The notes: generated by a model not told the origin, from the letters alone. A stretch of 13,218 bases of DNA from CAKZYD01 sp039814715 (GCA_039814715.1 JBCCAR010000050.1:1-13218), one strand, 5' to 3'. Counted from the first letter of the stretch, positions 5,330-13,143 are shown. Numbers and translations: made by a program.

Positions 5330-7081
5330 ATGAGCAAAAAAGTCCTCATTATTGGCGATGACAACCGCTCGTTTCTAGCGTCCGTGCGTTCGCTTGGTCG
5401 TTTAGGCCTTGAAGTACACGCAGCCCCTGAAAACTGGGCCTCGCCGGTACTGTCGTCGCAGTATATCAAGCGCCGCATTTCCCTGCCGCAGCATGATTTG
5501 TCGCCCGATGATTGGATCGATGCGCTCGAGCGCGTGCATAAACGTGAGGGCTACAGCTTCATTTTGCCGTGTAATGAAAAGGGCATCTTGCCGCTGGTGC
5601 GAGCGCGCAGCCGCTTCAGCGATACGGTTCTCGGCATTGTGGGTGATCATGCCTTTGACGTGTTTTTTGATAAGGTCAAAACCCGCGCCTGCGCCGAAGA
5701 GGTCGGCGTTCCTGTCGCTGCGGGCCGTACATTTGATCCGCAAGAAGGCGCCGGCGATTTGATTGCCGAATTTGGTCTGCCATTGGCCATCAAGCCGAGC
5801 CGCTCCTTTGTGGACGGCAACTTGTTTTCGCGCCGCTCTGTGCGTCTCGCCCATAGCCCCGGTGACTTGTTTGATGCTTTGAAGCAGATGGACAGCTGGG
5901 ACACGTATTTTGTAGAAGCTGTTTTCCCTGGCAGCGGGGCCGGCATCTCTGTGCTGGCGCATGAAGGGGAAATTCTGCAAGCCTTTCAACACCAGCGCGT
6001 GCACGAACCAGAGACCGGAGGCGGCAGCTCTTACCGCAAAAGCGCGCCGCTCCATCCTGTAATGATGGATGATGTGGAGAAAATGGCCCGCGCAACCAAT
6101 CTCACGGGTTTGGCCATGTTTGAGTTCCGCCATAACCGTGACACCGGCGCGCATATTCTGCTTGAAGTCAACGCCCGCTTGTGGGGCTCAGTACCCCTTG
6201 CCATTGCCTCAGGAATTGATTTTCCAGCGCTTTATTACAAGTTGCTCGTTGAGGGTGACCGCGGTCAGCGGCTTGACTATAAAGTCCCTGTTTATGGCCG
6301 CAATCTCACGAACGACCTCAATTCCCTAACGGAACGGGCAGTGACCACATTGAGCAGCCCGACGCTGTCGCGCGCCCGCGATTTGGTGACCAGTGTTGCC
6401 GGGTATTGGCGCTATGCAACGCGGCTGGATACGCTCGACAGCTACGACCGCGAGGATGAACGCCCCCACCGCAAAGACTTCCAAAACTTCAAAAGTGATT
6501 TAAACACGCGGATTTTGTCTAAAATTCCTCCGTTGGTGCGGTCAGCAAGTCGTCAAGAAGTTGATAAGCTTGAAGCGTGCCTTGAGCGCGTTGGCCCAGG
6601 TATGACGGTCGCAGTTTTGTGCCGCGGCAATATCTGCCGGAGCCCCTTTGCCACCTATCTGCTGCAAGACAAAGCCGCGCATCGCCAGCTCGATATGACG
6701 GTCGTCCAAGGCGGGACACTGCCCCATAGTGGACGCCCATCGCCGCAGAATGCCTGCATCGCCGCTGGCCGCTTAGGCATTGATTTAAGGGCCCATCGCT
6801 CCTGCCATGTCAGTGCGCTATCCTTGCAGGATGTGGATTTAATTTTGCATTTTGATCCCATCATAGAACAAGAACTCAGCCGCGTTATGCGCGATGTTCC
6901 AAGTGCTGTGTTTAACCTTGGCCACTTGGCCCCGCGGACATCCGCGGCAGCCATCATTCGTGATCCCGTTGGCAAGGATGTGGATTTCTTTATGTCCATT
7001 TACCAGCAAATCGATATCGCGCTGGACCGTTTTTTGGACAAAGCGCAGACGGCTTGGGCGCGTAAGGCCAGCGCTGCTTAA
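5330..7081 (+). CDS. Fusion protein: ATP-grasp ligase plus low-molecular-weight protein tyrosine phosphatase
   Basis: This 583-residue protein has two enzymatic parts. Residues 1-110 form the N-terminal fold of ATP-grasp enzymes (KVLIIGDDNRS), and 110-310 the ATP-grasp core: K155 in LAIKPS (nucleotide binding), F264-E265 in MFEFRHN, and E279/N281 in LLEVNARLWGS (Mg-ATP binding). Such enzymes join a carboxylate to an amine or similar group through an acyl phosphate; the substrates are unknown here. Residues about 425-575 form an LMW-PTP domain: P-loop LCRGNICRSPF with C431 and R437, and general acid D545 in IRDPVGKD. About 100 less conserved residues link them. Both active sites look complete. 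Bacterial LMW-PTPs often act on polysaccharide-export kinases, and the deacetylase-like gene lies nine bases upstream, so a glycan-related role is inferred. The start has a G-rich GGGG site close by. The stop is six bases from the convergent membrane-protein stop. Confidence 0.93.
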   Translation: MSKKVLIIGDDNRSFLASVRSLGRLGLEVHAAPENWASPVLSSQYIKRRISLPQHDLSPDDWIDALERVHKREGYSFILPCNEKGILPLVRARSRFSDTVLGIVGDHAFDVFFDKVKTRACAEEVGVPVAAGRTFDPQEGAGDLIAEFGLPLAIKPSRSFVDGNLFSRRSVRLAHSPGDLFDALKQMDSWDTYFVEAVFPGSGAGISVLAHEGEILQAFQHQRVHEPETGGGSSYRKSAPLHPVMMDDVEKMARATNLTGLAMFEFRHNRDTGAHILLEVNARLWGSVPLAIASGIDFPALYYKLLVEGDRGQRLDYKVPVYGRNLTNDLNSLTERAVTTLSSPTLSRARDLVTSVAGYWRYATRLDTLDSYDREDERPHRKDFQNFKSDLNTRILSKIPPLVRSASRQEVDKLEACLERVGPGMTVAVLCRGNICRSPFATYLLQDKAAHRQLDMTVVQGGTLPHSGRPSPQNACIAAGRLGIDLRAHRSCHVSALSLQDVDLILHFDPIIEQELSRVMRDVPSAVFNLGHLAPRTSAAAIIRDPVGKDVDFFMSIYQQIDIALDRFLDKAQTAWARKASAA

Positions 7082-7087
7082 CGCCCT

Positions 7088-7657
7088 TTAGGCCAGCACG
7101 GTTTTGCGCAGCGTCATGATGATGACTTCGCCAAGCAAGATATCAATCACGATGATAGCGAAGATCGCGCCAAAGCTTGCTTTGAGCGTTAAATGCAGGA
7201 TGTATCCAAGATAAATACTGCGCAGGGTGATTGAGAGATAGAGCAGTAAAAACTGGGTGCCCGGGCCTGCCAAGCCGGCAGCGCTGGCGGCAAAAACCGG
7301 CAAATAGAACGCAAAGGCCAGCGGGCGGCACCAGTTATAGACCGTCAGCGCGCTATAATAATTTTCCCCAAGGCCCAAGAAGCGCGAGATCGGCACCATA
7401 AGCACGGTGAAAACTATCCAATCCAGCAAGGCAACAAGCAAAGCAATGTCATAGGGTTCAGGCGCGCGCCCACCGCGCAGGATGAATGTATTTTGCAGGT
7501 AAAGTGCCAGCAAAAAGAGCGGCGCTAGGAATAAAACGGCGGTAAAGCTTTGCCAAAACCCATTGGGCGATAGATCGTAGCGTTTGAGCGCGTCAGCATC
7601 AAACTGTGCAAGCTCGATACTGCCGATCAGCGCGCCAAGAGTTGAGCCTTGTTTCAC
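7088..7657 (-). CDS. Integral membrane protein of unknown function, last gene of the dap operon
   Basis: This is a 189-residue hydrophobic protein with about five membrane segments near residues 36-58, 70-92, 110-128, 131-150 and 161-183, and a short cytoplasmic-looking N-terminus (FDADALKRYDLSPNGFWQSF). The ENYYSALTVYNWCRPL stretch between helices 2 and 3 is distinctive, and the overall plan loosely recalls Yip1-type membrane proteins, but I cannot name a family. It starts at GTG in a GTGA overlap with the dapE stop, so its translation is coupled to dapE. Membership in the diaminopimelate operon is clear from the overlap; a transport or cell-wall role would be guesswork. Confidence 0.85.
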   Translation of the reverse strand: MKQGSTLGALIGSIELAQFDADALKRYDLSPNGFWQSFTAVLFLAPLFLLALYLQNTFILRGGRAPEPYDIALLVALLDWIVFTVLMVPISRFLGLGENYYSALTVYNWCRPLAFAFYLPVFAASAAGLAGPGTQFLLLYLSITLRSIYLGYILHLTLKASFGAIFAIIVIDILLGEVIIMTLRKTVLA

Positions 7658-8802
7658 AGAGCCTCGGCGCGGAAATAGTCTTCTAGAATACGCGCATAGA
7701 CACGGCTAAGCGCCAACACGTCCTCCACGCGTACACGTTCATCAACCTTATGCATTGTCTGGCCCACCAGGCCAAATTCGACGACTGGACACAGCCGCGT
7801 GATAAAGCGGGCATCAGACGTGCCGCCCGTGGTGGACAATATGGGCGCTGTGCCTGTTTCGGCTTCAATCGCGCCCACCACCAAATCGGTAAACGGCCCG
7901 CGTTTAGTGAGGAACGGTTCGCCAGAAACGCGGATATTTAGCTCATGCGTGCCAGCATATTCGCGCGCTAACTCTTCCAGCCAGGCGGTCAGCGATGCAC
8001 CGGAATGGTTTGGATTAAAGCGAATATTGATGCGCGCGGTGGCAACGGCGGGGATCACGTTTTCCGTTTTATTGCCTGTGTCAATCGTCGTGATTTCCAA
8101 GTTTGACGGGTCAAAATCCTCATAGCCATCATCCACCGGTTTGGCGGTCACAGCATTTAAAAACGCCAACAGTCTTGGAAACGGGCTGTCAGCCAAGTGT
8201 TGGTAGGCGACATGGCCCTGCGCGCCAAACACACGGATGGTGGCATTGATGCTGCCGCGGCGGCCGTTTTTGACCATCTCGCCAAAGGTGCGCGGGCAGG
8301 TGGGTTCGCCGACTAAGCAATGGTCGATGGTTTCGCCTTGGTCTTCAAGCCAATCGAGCACTTTGGTGGTACCGTTAATCGCCGGGCCTTCTTCGTCGCC
8401 CGTGATCAGCAGACTGATGGAGCCATCGGCCTTGCCGCTGGAGATGACTTGTTCCGCGCCGTCCACAAAAGCTGCAATTGCACTTTTCATGTCAGAGGCA
8501 CCGCGGCCAAGTAGCCAGCCTTGATCAACAATAGGGTCAAACGGATCGCGCTCCCACTGGTCTATGGCGCCAGGGGGTACAACATCCGTATGGCCAGCAA
8601 AGCAAAAATTGCGGCCCGCTTTGCCCCAACGGGCGTAGAGATTTTCAACCCGCTCGGCCCCGTCGCCGAAGGGCAAGCGCTGGCAGACAAAGCCAAGTGA
8701 CGTTAGCTTATCTTCAAGCACGCCAAGCGCGCCGGCATCGGCAGGCGTGACCGACGGGCAGCGCATGAGGTCTTGCGCAAGGCTTAAGGCTGTCTCAGGC
8801 AC
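7654..8802 (-). CDS. dapE: Succinyl-diaminopimelate desuccinylase
   Basis: This is an M20-family di-zinc amidase that hydrolyses N-succinyl-LL-diaminopimelate to LL-diaminopimelate and succinate, for lysine and peptidoglycan. From the GTG at 8802 the protein is 382 residues, close to the family norm. The zinc and catalytic residues are all visible and fall about four positions from the E. coli numbering: H71 and D73 in AGHTDVVPP, D104 in GRGASDMKS, E137/E138 in TGDEEGPA, E166 in VGEPTC, and a late His in GQTMHKVDERV. The dimerisation-domain motif TTGGTSDARF is also present. Longer in-frame ATG starts exist at 8817 and 8847, overlapping dapD by up to 53 bases. I prefer 8802 because family proteins start at this point, but no start has a strong ribosome site. 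It overlaps dapD by eight bases. Confidence 0.95.
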   Translation of the reverse strand: MPETALSLAQDLMRCPSVTPADAGALGVLEDKLTSLGFVCQRLPFGDGAERVENLYARWGKAGRNFCFAGHTDVVPPGAIDQWERDPFDPIVDQGWLLGRGASDMKSAIAAFVDGAEQVISSGKADGSISLLITGDEEGPAINGTTKVLDWLEDQGETIDHCLVGEPTCPRTFGEMVKNGRRGSINATIRVFGAQGHVAYQHLADSPFPRLLAFLNAVTAKPVDDGYEDFDPSNLEITTIDTGNKTENVIPAVATARINIRFNPNHSGASLTAWLEELAREYAGTHELNIRVSGEPFLTKRGPFTDLVVGAIEAETGTAPILSTTGGTSDARFITRLCPVVEFGLVGQTMHKVDERVRVEDVLALSRVYARILEDYFRAEAL

Positions 8803-9643
8803 CGCGCAGCAGCTCATTGACGGAGACTTTAGAGCGGGTCTGCTCATCTACCCGTTTGACGATGACGGCGCAGTAAAGGCCTGGTCCCGGCGAACCGTCG
8901 GCCAGTGGTTTACCAGGCAGGGTGCCAGGCACCACGACAGAATAAGATGGGACCCGGCCCATGAATATCTCGCCGGTACTGCGGTCCATAATCTTAGTGC
9001 TGGCGCCAATATAAACGCCCATGGAGAGTACAGCGCCTTCTTCGACAATCACGCCTTCCGCCACTTCAGAGCGCGCGCCAATAAAGCAATTGTCTTCAAT
9101 GATCACCGGATTGGCTTGCAGCGGCTCTAGCACGCCGCCAATGCCTGCCCCGCCAGAGAGGTGAACATTTTTGCCAATTTGCGCGCACGAGCCAACGGTG
9201 GCCCAGGTGTCCACCATAGTCCCTTCATCCACATAGGCGCCAAGGTTCACAAAGCTGGGCATCAGCACAACATTGGGCGCAATATATGCTGAGTGGCGCA
9301 CGACGGCGGATGGCACAGCGCGGAAGCCAGCGGCTTTAAACTCAGCTTCTCCCCAAGCCTCAAACTTGGAAGACACTTTATCATACCAGGTAGCTGTGCC
9401 AGGACCGCCAGCAATCGGCGCCATGGGGTTCAGCCGGAAGGATAATAGCACCGCTTTTTTCAGCCATTCATGGACAACCCACTCACCGCCTTCTTTCGCT
9501 GCAACACGCAATTCGCCGGCATCCAGCTTGCCAAGCGCCATGTCGACCGCATCGCGGGCTGGTCCAACGCTGCTGGTGTTGATGTCATCGCGGCCTTCCC
9601 ATGCAGCTTCAACGGCGTCGCGCAGGGCAGAAATATCGGTCAT
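8795..9643 (-). CDS. dapD: 2,3,4,5-tetrahydropyridine-2,6-dicarboxylate N-succinyltransferase
   Basis: The enzyme succinylates tetrahydrodipicolinate with succinyl-CoA, the first step of the succinylase route to diaminopimelate and lysine; the product feeds onward to DapE. The protein has 282 residues against about 274 in E. coli. Residues 1-110 form the helical N-terminal domain (LRDAVEAAWEGRDDI, the RVAAKEGGEWVVHEWLKKAVLLSFR block). Residues about 115-235 are the left-handed beta helix made of hexapeptide repeats (GAYVDEGTMVDTWATVGSCAQIG, EDNCFIGARSEVAEG). The C-terminal strand and tail (VPGTLPGKPLADG, CAVIVKRVDEQTRSKVSVNELLR) complete the trimeric acyltransferase. The ATG overlaps the stop of the upstream HAD gene as ATGA, so the two are translationally coupled. 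Confidence 0.98.
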   Translation of the reverse strand: MTDISALRDAVEAAWEGRDDINTSSVGPARDAVDMALGKLDAGELRVAAKEGGEWVVHEWLKKAVLLSFRLNPMAPIAGGPGTATWYDKVSSKFEAWGEAEFKAAGFRAVPSAVVRHSAYIAPNVVLMPSFVNLGAYVDEGTMVDTWATVGSCAQIGKNVHLSGGAGIGGVLEPLQANPVIIEDNCFIGARSEVAEGVIVEEGAVLSMGVYIGASTKIMDRSTGEIFMGRVPSYSVVVPGTLPGKPLADGSPGPGLYCAVIVKRVDEQTRSKVSVNELLRGA

Positions 9644-10305
9644 TGGAGTGTATCTTCCGTTTTAAAGGTTGTCTTTTGCAGCCATGATTTCAGGCAAGTC
9701 GCGGTTTCTTTTATATGTGGGCCATGTCCTTCTGCTGCCCAGGGGCTGCCGGTATCGATCCACACGGTGTGCATACCCATTGCGGCCGCTGGTTCCAAGT
9801 TTTTTGCCATATCATCAATCATCGTCGCTGATTGCGGTGCAATGCCGAACACATTGACGCAGCGTTCCATGGCGCTAAGCGCAGGCTTGGCTTCAAACTG
9901 AGCGGCAGCGATATCAAAGATGCCGTCAAAAATGTGCGCCAAACCCAAATGATCGAGCACACGCTGCGCATGACCATAAGAGCCATTGGTGTAGATATAT
10001 CGCTGGCCTGGAAGAGCGGTTAGGGCGTCTTTTAAATGCGGGTCTTGCGGAATGGGCGACACATCGATGTCGTGGACGAATTCTAAAAACGGGTGTGGGT
10101 CGATGTCGTGCTGATCAATGAGGCCGCTGAGGGTGGTGCCATATGCTAAAAAATAGTCTTTCTGAATGCGCCGCGCTTCAACCCGGTCGACCTTAAACAT
10201 GTCTGCAATATAGCGGCCCATGCGGACATCGATTTGGTCAAACAAATGCGTGTCTGCGCGGTAAAGCGTGTTGTCGAGATCAATGATCCAGCTGGGCGTG
10301 GTCAA
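9640..10305 (-). CDS. HAD-family pyrimidine 5'-nucleotidase-like phosphatase
   Basis: This is a 221-residue haloacid-dehalogenase phosphatase of the pyrimidine 5'-nucleotidase (SDT1-like) subgroup, which dephosphorylates pyrimidine nucleotides or related phosphates. Motif I is DLDNTLY, with nucleophile D9 and acid D11. The all-helical cap spans about residues 17-85. Motif II is YTNG (T106), motif III is K140 in EAKP, and motif IV is D164/D165 in MIDDMAKNL. All catalytic residues are intact. The start is TTG: an in-frame TAA at 10324-10326 leaves no upstream ATG, and TTG places motif I at the expected position. It is the first gene of a four-gene overlapped operon with dapD and dapE. Its link to lysine synthesis is not understood, though I recall this pairing from other alphaproteobacteria. 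Confidence 0.93.
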   Translation of the reverse strand: MTTPSWIIDLDNTLYRADTHLFDQIDVRMGRYIADMFKVDRVEARRIQKDYFLAYGTTLSGLIDQHDIDPHPFLEFVHDIDVSPIPQDPHLKDALTALPGQRYIYTNGSYGHAQRVLDHLGLAHIFDGIFDIAAAQFEAKPALSAMERCVNVFGIAPQSATMIDDMAKNLEPAAAMGMHTVWIDTGSPWAAEGHGPHIKETATCLKSWLQKTTFKTEDTLQ

Positions 10306-10444
10306 AGGGCGGGCCTTACATCTTTAAAACATCATTTGTCACCATATGGGTGAAGACGCAGCCTTGGGCAAGGCGGCATTAAAACGCCTTTAACGCCTGG
10401 TGGTCACTATGGCGCAAACAGTTAAGGAAACGAGCGTTTAGGCG
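10306..10444. promoter_or_regulatory. Divergent promoter region between the dap operon and the diguanylate cyclase gene
   Basis: These 139 bases must hold the promoters of both transcription units. They contain a perfect inverted repeat GCCTTG-GG-CAAGGC (10361-10374), followed by two head-to-tail copies of a nine-base motif ending in ACGCC (about 10380-10397). I could not place reliable -35/-10 boxes. The AAGGAA upstream of the plus-strand gene is about 15 bases from its ATG, rather far for a ribosome site. Confidence 0.5.
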
Positions 10445-11719
10445 ATGACACAGCATATACTTCAGCCGCTTAGCGTGGAAGCCTTGCCCGCGCTACCGCC
10501 TGCTTTGGAGAGCGCGCGCGCTGCGTTGTTGCCGCCTAGCCGGGAGGCGCGTGTGATCGTTGGTGCTTCTGGCGAGCTTGCAGCATTTAATGCGGCAGGT
10601 GAAACACTAGCGCCTGAGCTTCTTGCTTTAGAAAGTGCCCTTTCTGAAGATTTCCGCGAGTGGCTTGAAGAAGAAGATGCAGGTGAATTTGGGTTGCGGA
10701 TCGGCCGCGGCGAGGCGGCGCAGAGCTATATGGCCCAGAAGGTCTCGATCGCGCACATCGGCGCTGGGGCCTATTGGTTGTTGATACTGCGCCAACCAAA
10801 GCTCTCGGGCAGCCTCATTCAAGCACTGTCGCAAAGCCGCGCGCTGTATAAAGATATCGTACAAACCGTGCCTGGTCTGGTGTGGGAAACACGCGCTTGC
10901 GGCACGTTTAATTTTGTGTCGGGCAAGCAGCTCGGCGCGCTTGTGCATGGCGATATGGTCGGCAAAGCCCCGGCAGATTGCCTGTCTATGCCCGACGCGA
11001 TGGCAGCGGAAACATTTTGCGCGCAAGTCCCTGTGCGCAGTGTTGATGTCTGGGTCTCGCCCCCTGGCGGCGCGCGCTTATGTTTATCTGTGAGTGCGCG
11101 GCCAGTTTTTGATGGTCAGGGCGTATGGCAGGGCGCGCGCGGTGTCGCCTTAGATGTGACAGCTGAACGCTTAGACGGCGAAGCCTTGGATGATGCCTCT
11201 GCGCTCCTACAAAAAAGCGCGATCACTGATAGCTTAACGGGCCTGCTTAACCGGCGCGGATTTGAAGAGCGCATGAGCAAAGTCTGCCGCCAGCTGCGCG
11301 CTGCCGATAAGGGCGGATACTTGGCGCTCATCGATCTCGATAAATTCAAAGCGCTGAACGATACTCAGGGCCACCATGTGGGCGATGCGGCGCTCATTGC
11401 CGTTGGCCAACTCCTCACGCAGCATAGCCGCAAAAACGATTTGGCCGCGCGCCTAGGCGGCGATGAATTTGCACTCTGGATGGATGCCTGTAGCCGCGCT
11501 GGCGCGGAGCGTGTGTGCGAGGCTTTGCAAGATGCCATGCCAGGTCTGTGCGCTGATTTAGCCCTGCCAGGGTTTGGACTGTCGCTCTCTATTGGCGTAA
11601 CAGCCTTTCAGCCTGGCCGTGATGACCTTGAAGGCATGCTGAAGCGCGCAGATGGCGCCATGTACGCCGTGAAGGACGGCGGGCGCGCGCATCACAAATT
11701 TGACGATGATGGAGCTTGA
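10445..11719 (+). CDS. PAS-GGDEF diguanylate cyclase
   Basis: This 424-residue cytoplasmic protein makes cyclic di-GMP from two GTP. There is no membrane segment. Residues about 36-115 look like a degenerate PAS domain (VIVGASGELAAFNAAGE). Residues about 130-240 form a second, clearer PAS/PAC unit (YKDIVQTVPGLVWETRACGTFNFVSG, ending ARGVALDVTAE). A short helical linker (about 241-260) joins it to the GGDEF domain (261-418): DSLTGLLNRRGF, DLDKFKALNDTQGH, and the active-site loop RLGGDEF with GGDEF at 338-342. The product-inhibition site RxxD (R329-D332) stands exactly five residues before GGDEF, so activity and feedback inhibition are both predicted. The sensory input is unknown, with no obvious cofactor-binding Cys or His set. 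The DUF2336 gene follows two bases after the stop. Confidence 0.95.
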   Translation: MTQHILQPLSVEALPALPPALESARAALLPPSREARVIVGASGELAAFNAAGETLAPELLALESALSEDFREWLEEEDAGEFGLRIGRGEAAQSYMAQKVSIAHIGAGAYWLLILRQPKLSGSLIQALSQSRALYKDIVQTVPGLVWETRACGTFNFVSGKQLGALVHGDMVGKAPADCLSMPDAMAAETFCAQVPVRSVDVWVSPPGGARLCLSVSARPVFDGQGVWQGARGVALDVTAERLDGEALDDASALLQKSAITDSLTGLLNRRGFEERMSKVCRQLRAADKGGYLALIDLDKFKALNDTQGHHVGDAALIAVGQLLTQHSRKNDLAARLGGDEFALWMDACSRAGAERVCEALQDAMPGLCADLALPGFGLSLSIGVTAFQPGRDDLEGMLKRADGAMYAVKDGGRAHHKFDDDGA

Positions 11720-11721
11720 TC

Positions 11722-12966
11722 ATGGGGCAGACGGCTAAAAAAACGGAGCCTAAAGACCCGCGCTACGTCCGCGACCGCAGCGTGCTTGAGCGCGGCGCTG
11801 AACCAGAGATGAAAACAGTTGCCGCCGCGGAGGCAACCCAGCCGGAGATGCTGTATTACCTAGCTGAAAACGGGGACGCGGATGTCCGCGCGCTTGTGGC
11901 CGGTAATCGCTCGGCCCCGCTTCAGGCGGATGATATTCTCTCAGCCGATGAAGTCGATGAGGTGCGCGCGGCAGTGGCGGTTAAAATCGCCCGGTTGTTG
12001 CCTGACCTTACACAAGAAGCGCAAGGGAAACTCGGCGCCAAAAGCCTGGAAATCCTGGCGCGCCTTGCGCAGGATGAATTGCCGCGGGTGCGTGCCATTG
12101 TGGCAGAGGCGGTCAAAGAATCCCGCGCAGTCCCAGCCGATATGGTCCGCGGCCTCGCCAAGGATGTGGAACAGGCTGTCGCCGCGCCCGTCCTGCAATA
12201 TTCGCCGCTCTTAACGGAAGATGACTTAAGCGAGATTATTGCTGCCGGCGCAGCGAGCGGAGCGCTCAATGCGATTGCCAAGCGCGCTGACCTGCCTGAC
12301 ACCGTGTCCCATGATTTGGCGGCGACACTGGATACACAGGCGGTCGCAGCACTGCTAGAAAACGATAGCGCGCAAATCCGTGAAGACACGCTTGATGCCA
12401 TCATAGACCAAGCACCGCAGGCGCAAAGCTGGCACCGGCCATTAGCAATGCGCGAGAGCTTATCGCTGCGCGCCATGAAGCGTATCTCAGGCTTTGTCGC
12501 GTCCTTTTTGGTGGGCGAGATGGTTGATCGCCATGGCCTTGATGAAAAGGCCGCTGAAGAGGTGCTGGCTATCGCCAGAACCGCTATCCAGGCAGAAAAT
12601 GTCGATGATGATCTTGATGCCCAGTGGCACGCTGAGGCGCAGGAGTTGCTCGCCGGTGAGCCTTTAACCGATGCAGCCGTGCGCGATTTGGTCAAAGGCA
12701 ATAAGCGCGGGGTATTGATCCACGCTCTGGCCATTCAGACCGAGATTAGTATGTCAGATATAAAGACCATTCTCTCCAGTAAGGATGCGCGCCTCGTCAC
12801 CTCCCTGATCTGGAAAGCAGGGCTCAGCATGCGCACAGCCGTCAACGTTCAGCGCGCCGTGGTTCTCATCAACGCTGGCGACATCGTACTTGCTGAAAAC
12901 GGCTTTGATTACCCCCTGGCGGACAAAGACATGGATTGGCTCCTCGCCTCACATACATCGGATTAA
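11722..12966 (+). CDS. DUF2336 protein (HEAT-like helical repeats)
   Basis: This is a 414-residue, mostly helical protein of the DUF2336 family, found mainly in alphaproteobacteria and without a settled biochemical role. After a charged, lysine-rich N-terminus (about 1-30) come repeated helix pairs resembling HEAT repeats: MLYYLAENGDADVRALVAGNRSAP, then DEVRAAVAVKIARLLP, DELPRVRAIVAEAV, then the family core PVLQYSPLLTEDDLSEII and AIAKRADLPDTVSHDLA (about residues 155-210). It ends in a helical domain containing LVTSLIWKAGLSMRTAV. There is no signal or membrane segment. I chose the ATG at 11722 because GGAG lies seven bases upstream; the frame also allows a TTG at 11716. It starts two bases after the cyclase stop, so the two are co-translated. 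A scaffold or c-di-GMP-linked partner role is only inferred from that. Confidence 0.92.
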   Translation: MGQTAKKTEPKDPRYVRDRSVLERGAEPEMKTVAAAEATQPEMLYYLAENGDADVRALVAGNRSAPLQADDILSADEVDEVRAAVAVKIARLLPDLTQEAQGKLGAKSLEILARLAQDELPRVRAIVAEAVKESRAVPADMVRGLAKDVEQAVAAPVLQYSPLLTEDDLSEIIAAGAASGALNAIAKRADLPDTVSHDLAATLDTQAVAALLENDSAQIREDTLDAIIDQAPQAQSWHRPLAMRESLSLRAMKRISGFVASFLVGEMVDRHGLDEKAAEEVLAIARTAIQAENVDDDLDAQWHAEAQELLAGEPLTDAAVRDLVKGNKRGVLIHALAIQTEISMSDIKTILSSKDARLVTSLIWKAGLSMRTAVNVQRAVVLINAGDIVLAENGFDYPLADKDMDWLLASHTSD

Positions 12967-13143
12967 GCCAGTATAACGCCGCTTGCTAGACAACGCGCGG
13001 TCACCCCAGTTTTGAACCCGTGTCCATGGTTGGATTTAGCGTAGTTGGCTCCCGGGCCGGAACGAGGCTTTGGGGCAGGTTTGAGCCCGAAGGCGACATC
13101 CGCCTCCGTCGTCCTCCGGCTTGACCGGGGGACCCATTCATGA
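12967..13143. other. Intergenic region between the DUF2336 gene and the right-edge GIY-YIG gene
   Basis: These 177 bases lie between convergent stops and contain the right copy of the hairpin repeat. Outside the repeat I see no gene and no terminator with a T-run. A minus-strand open frame crosses it (12963-13157) but is formed largely of the repeat itself. Confidence 0.5.
13107..13137 (-). repeat. 31-base hairpin repeat, right copy
   Basis: This is an exact reverse complement of the repeat at 59-89. Plus-strand arms are GTCCTCCGG (13111-13119) and CCGGGGGAC (13125-13133) around the loop CTTGA, with one mismatched pair. It begins seven bases beyond the stop codon of the minus-strand GIY-YIG gene and so would lie in that gene's 3' untranslated region, where a hairpin could protect or end the transcript. 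Confidence 0.85.

Noticed and set aside
5402..6154. 250-codon minus-strand open frame
   Set aside because: It lies wholly inside the ATP-grasp domain, whose motifs are intact on the plus strand; it is an antisense shadow with no recognisable domain.
7056..7090. GGGCG...CGCCC pairing with a short T-run at the end of the fusion gene as a terminator
   Set aside because: The stem is five base pairs with a loop of more than 20 bases and only three T follow; it is too weak to call.
11922..12734. 270-codon minus-strand open frame
   Set aside because: It is a Ser/Ala-rich low-complexity shadow of the DUF2336 gene, a typical artefact of GC-rich coding DNA.
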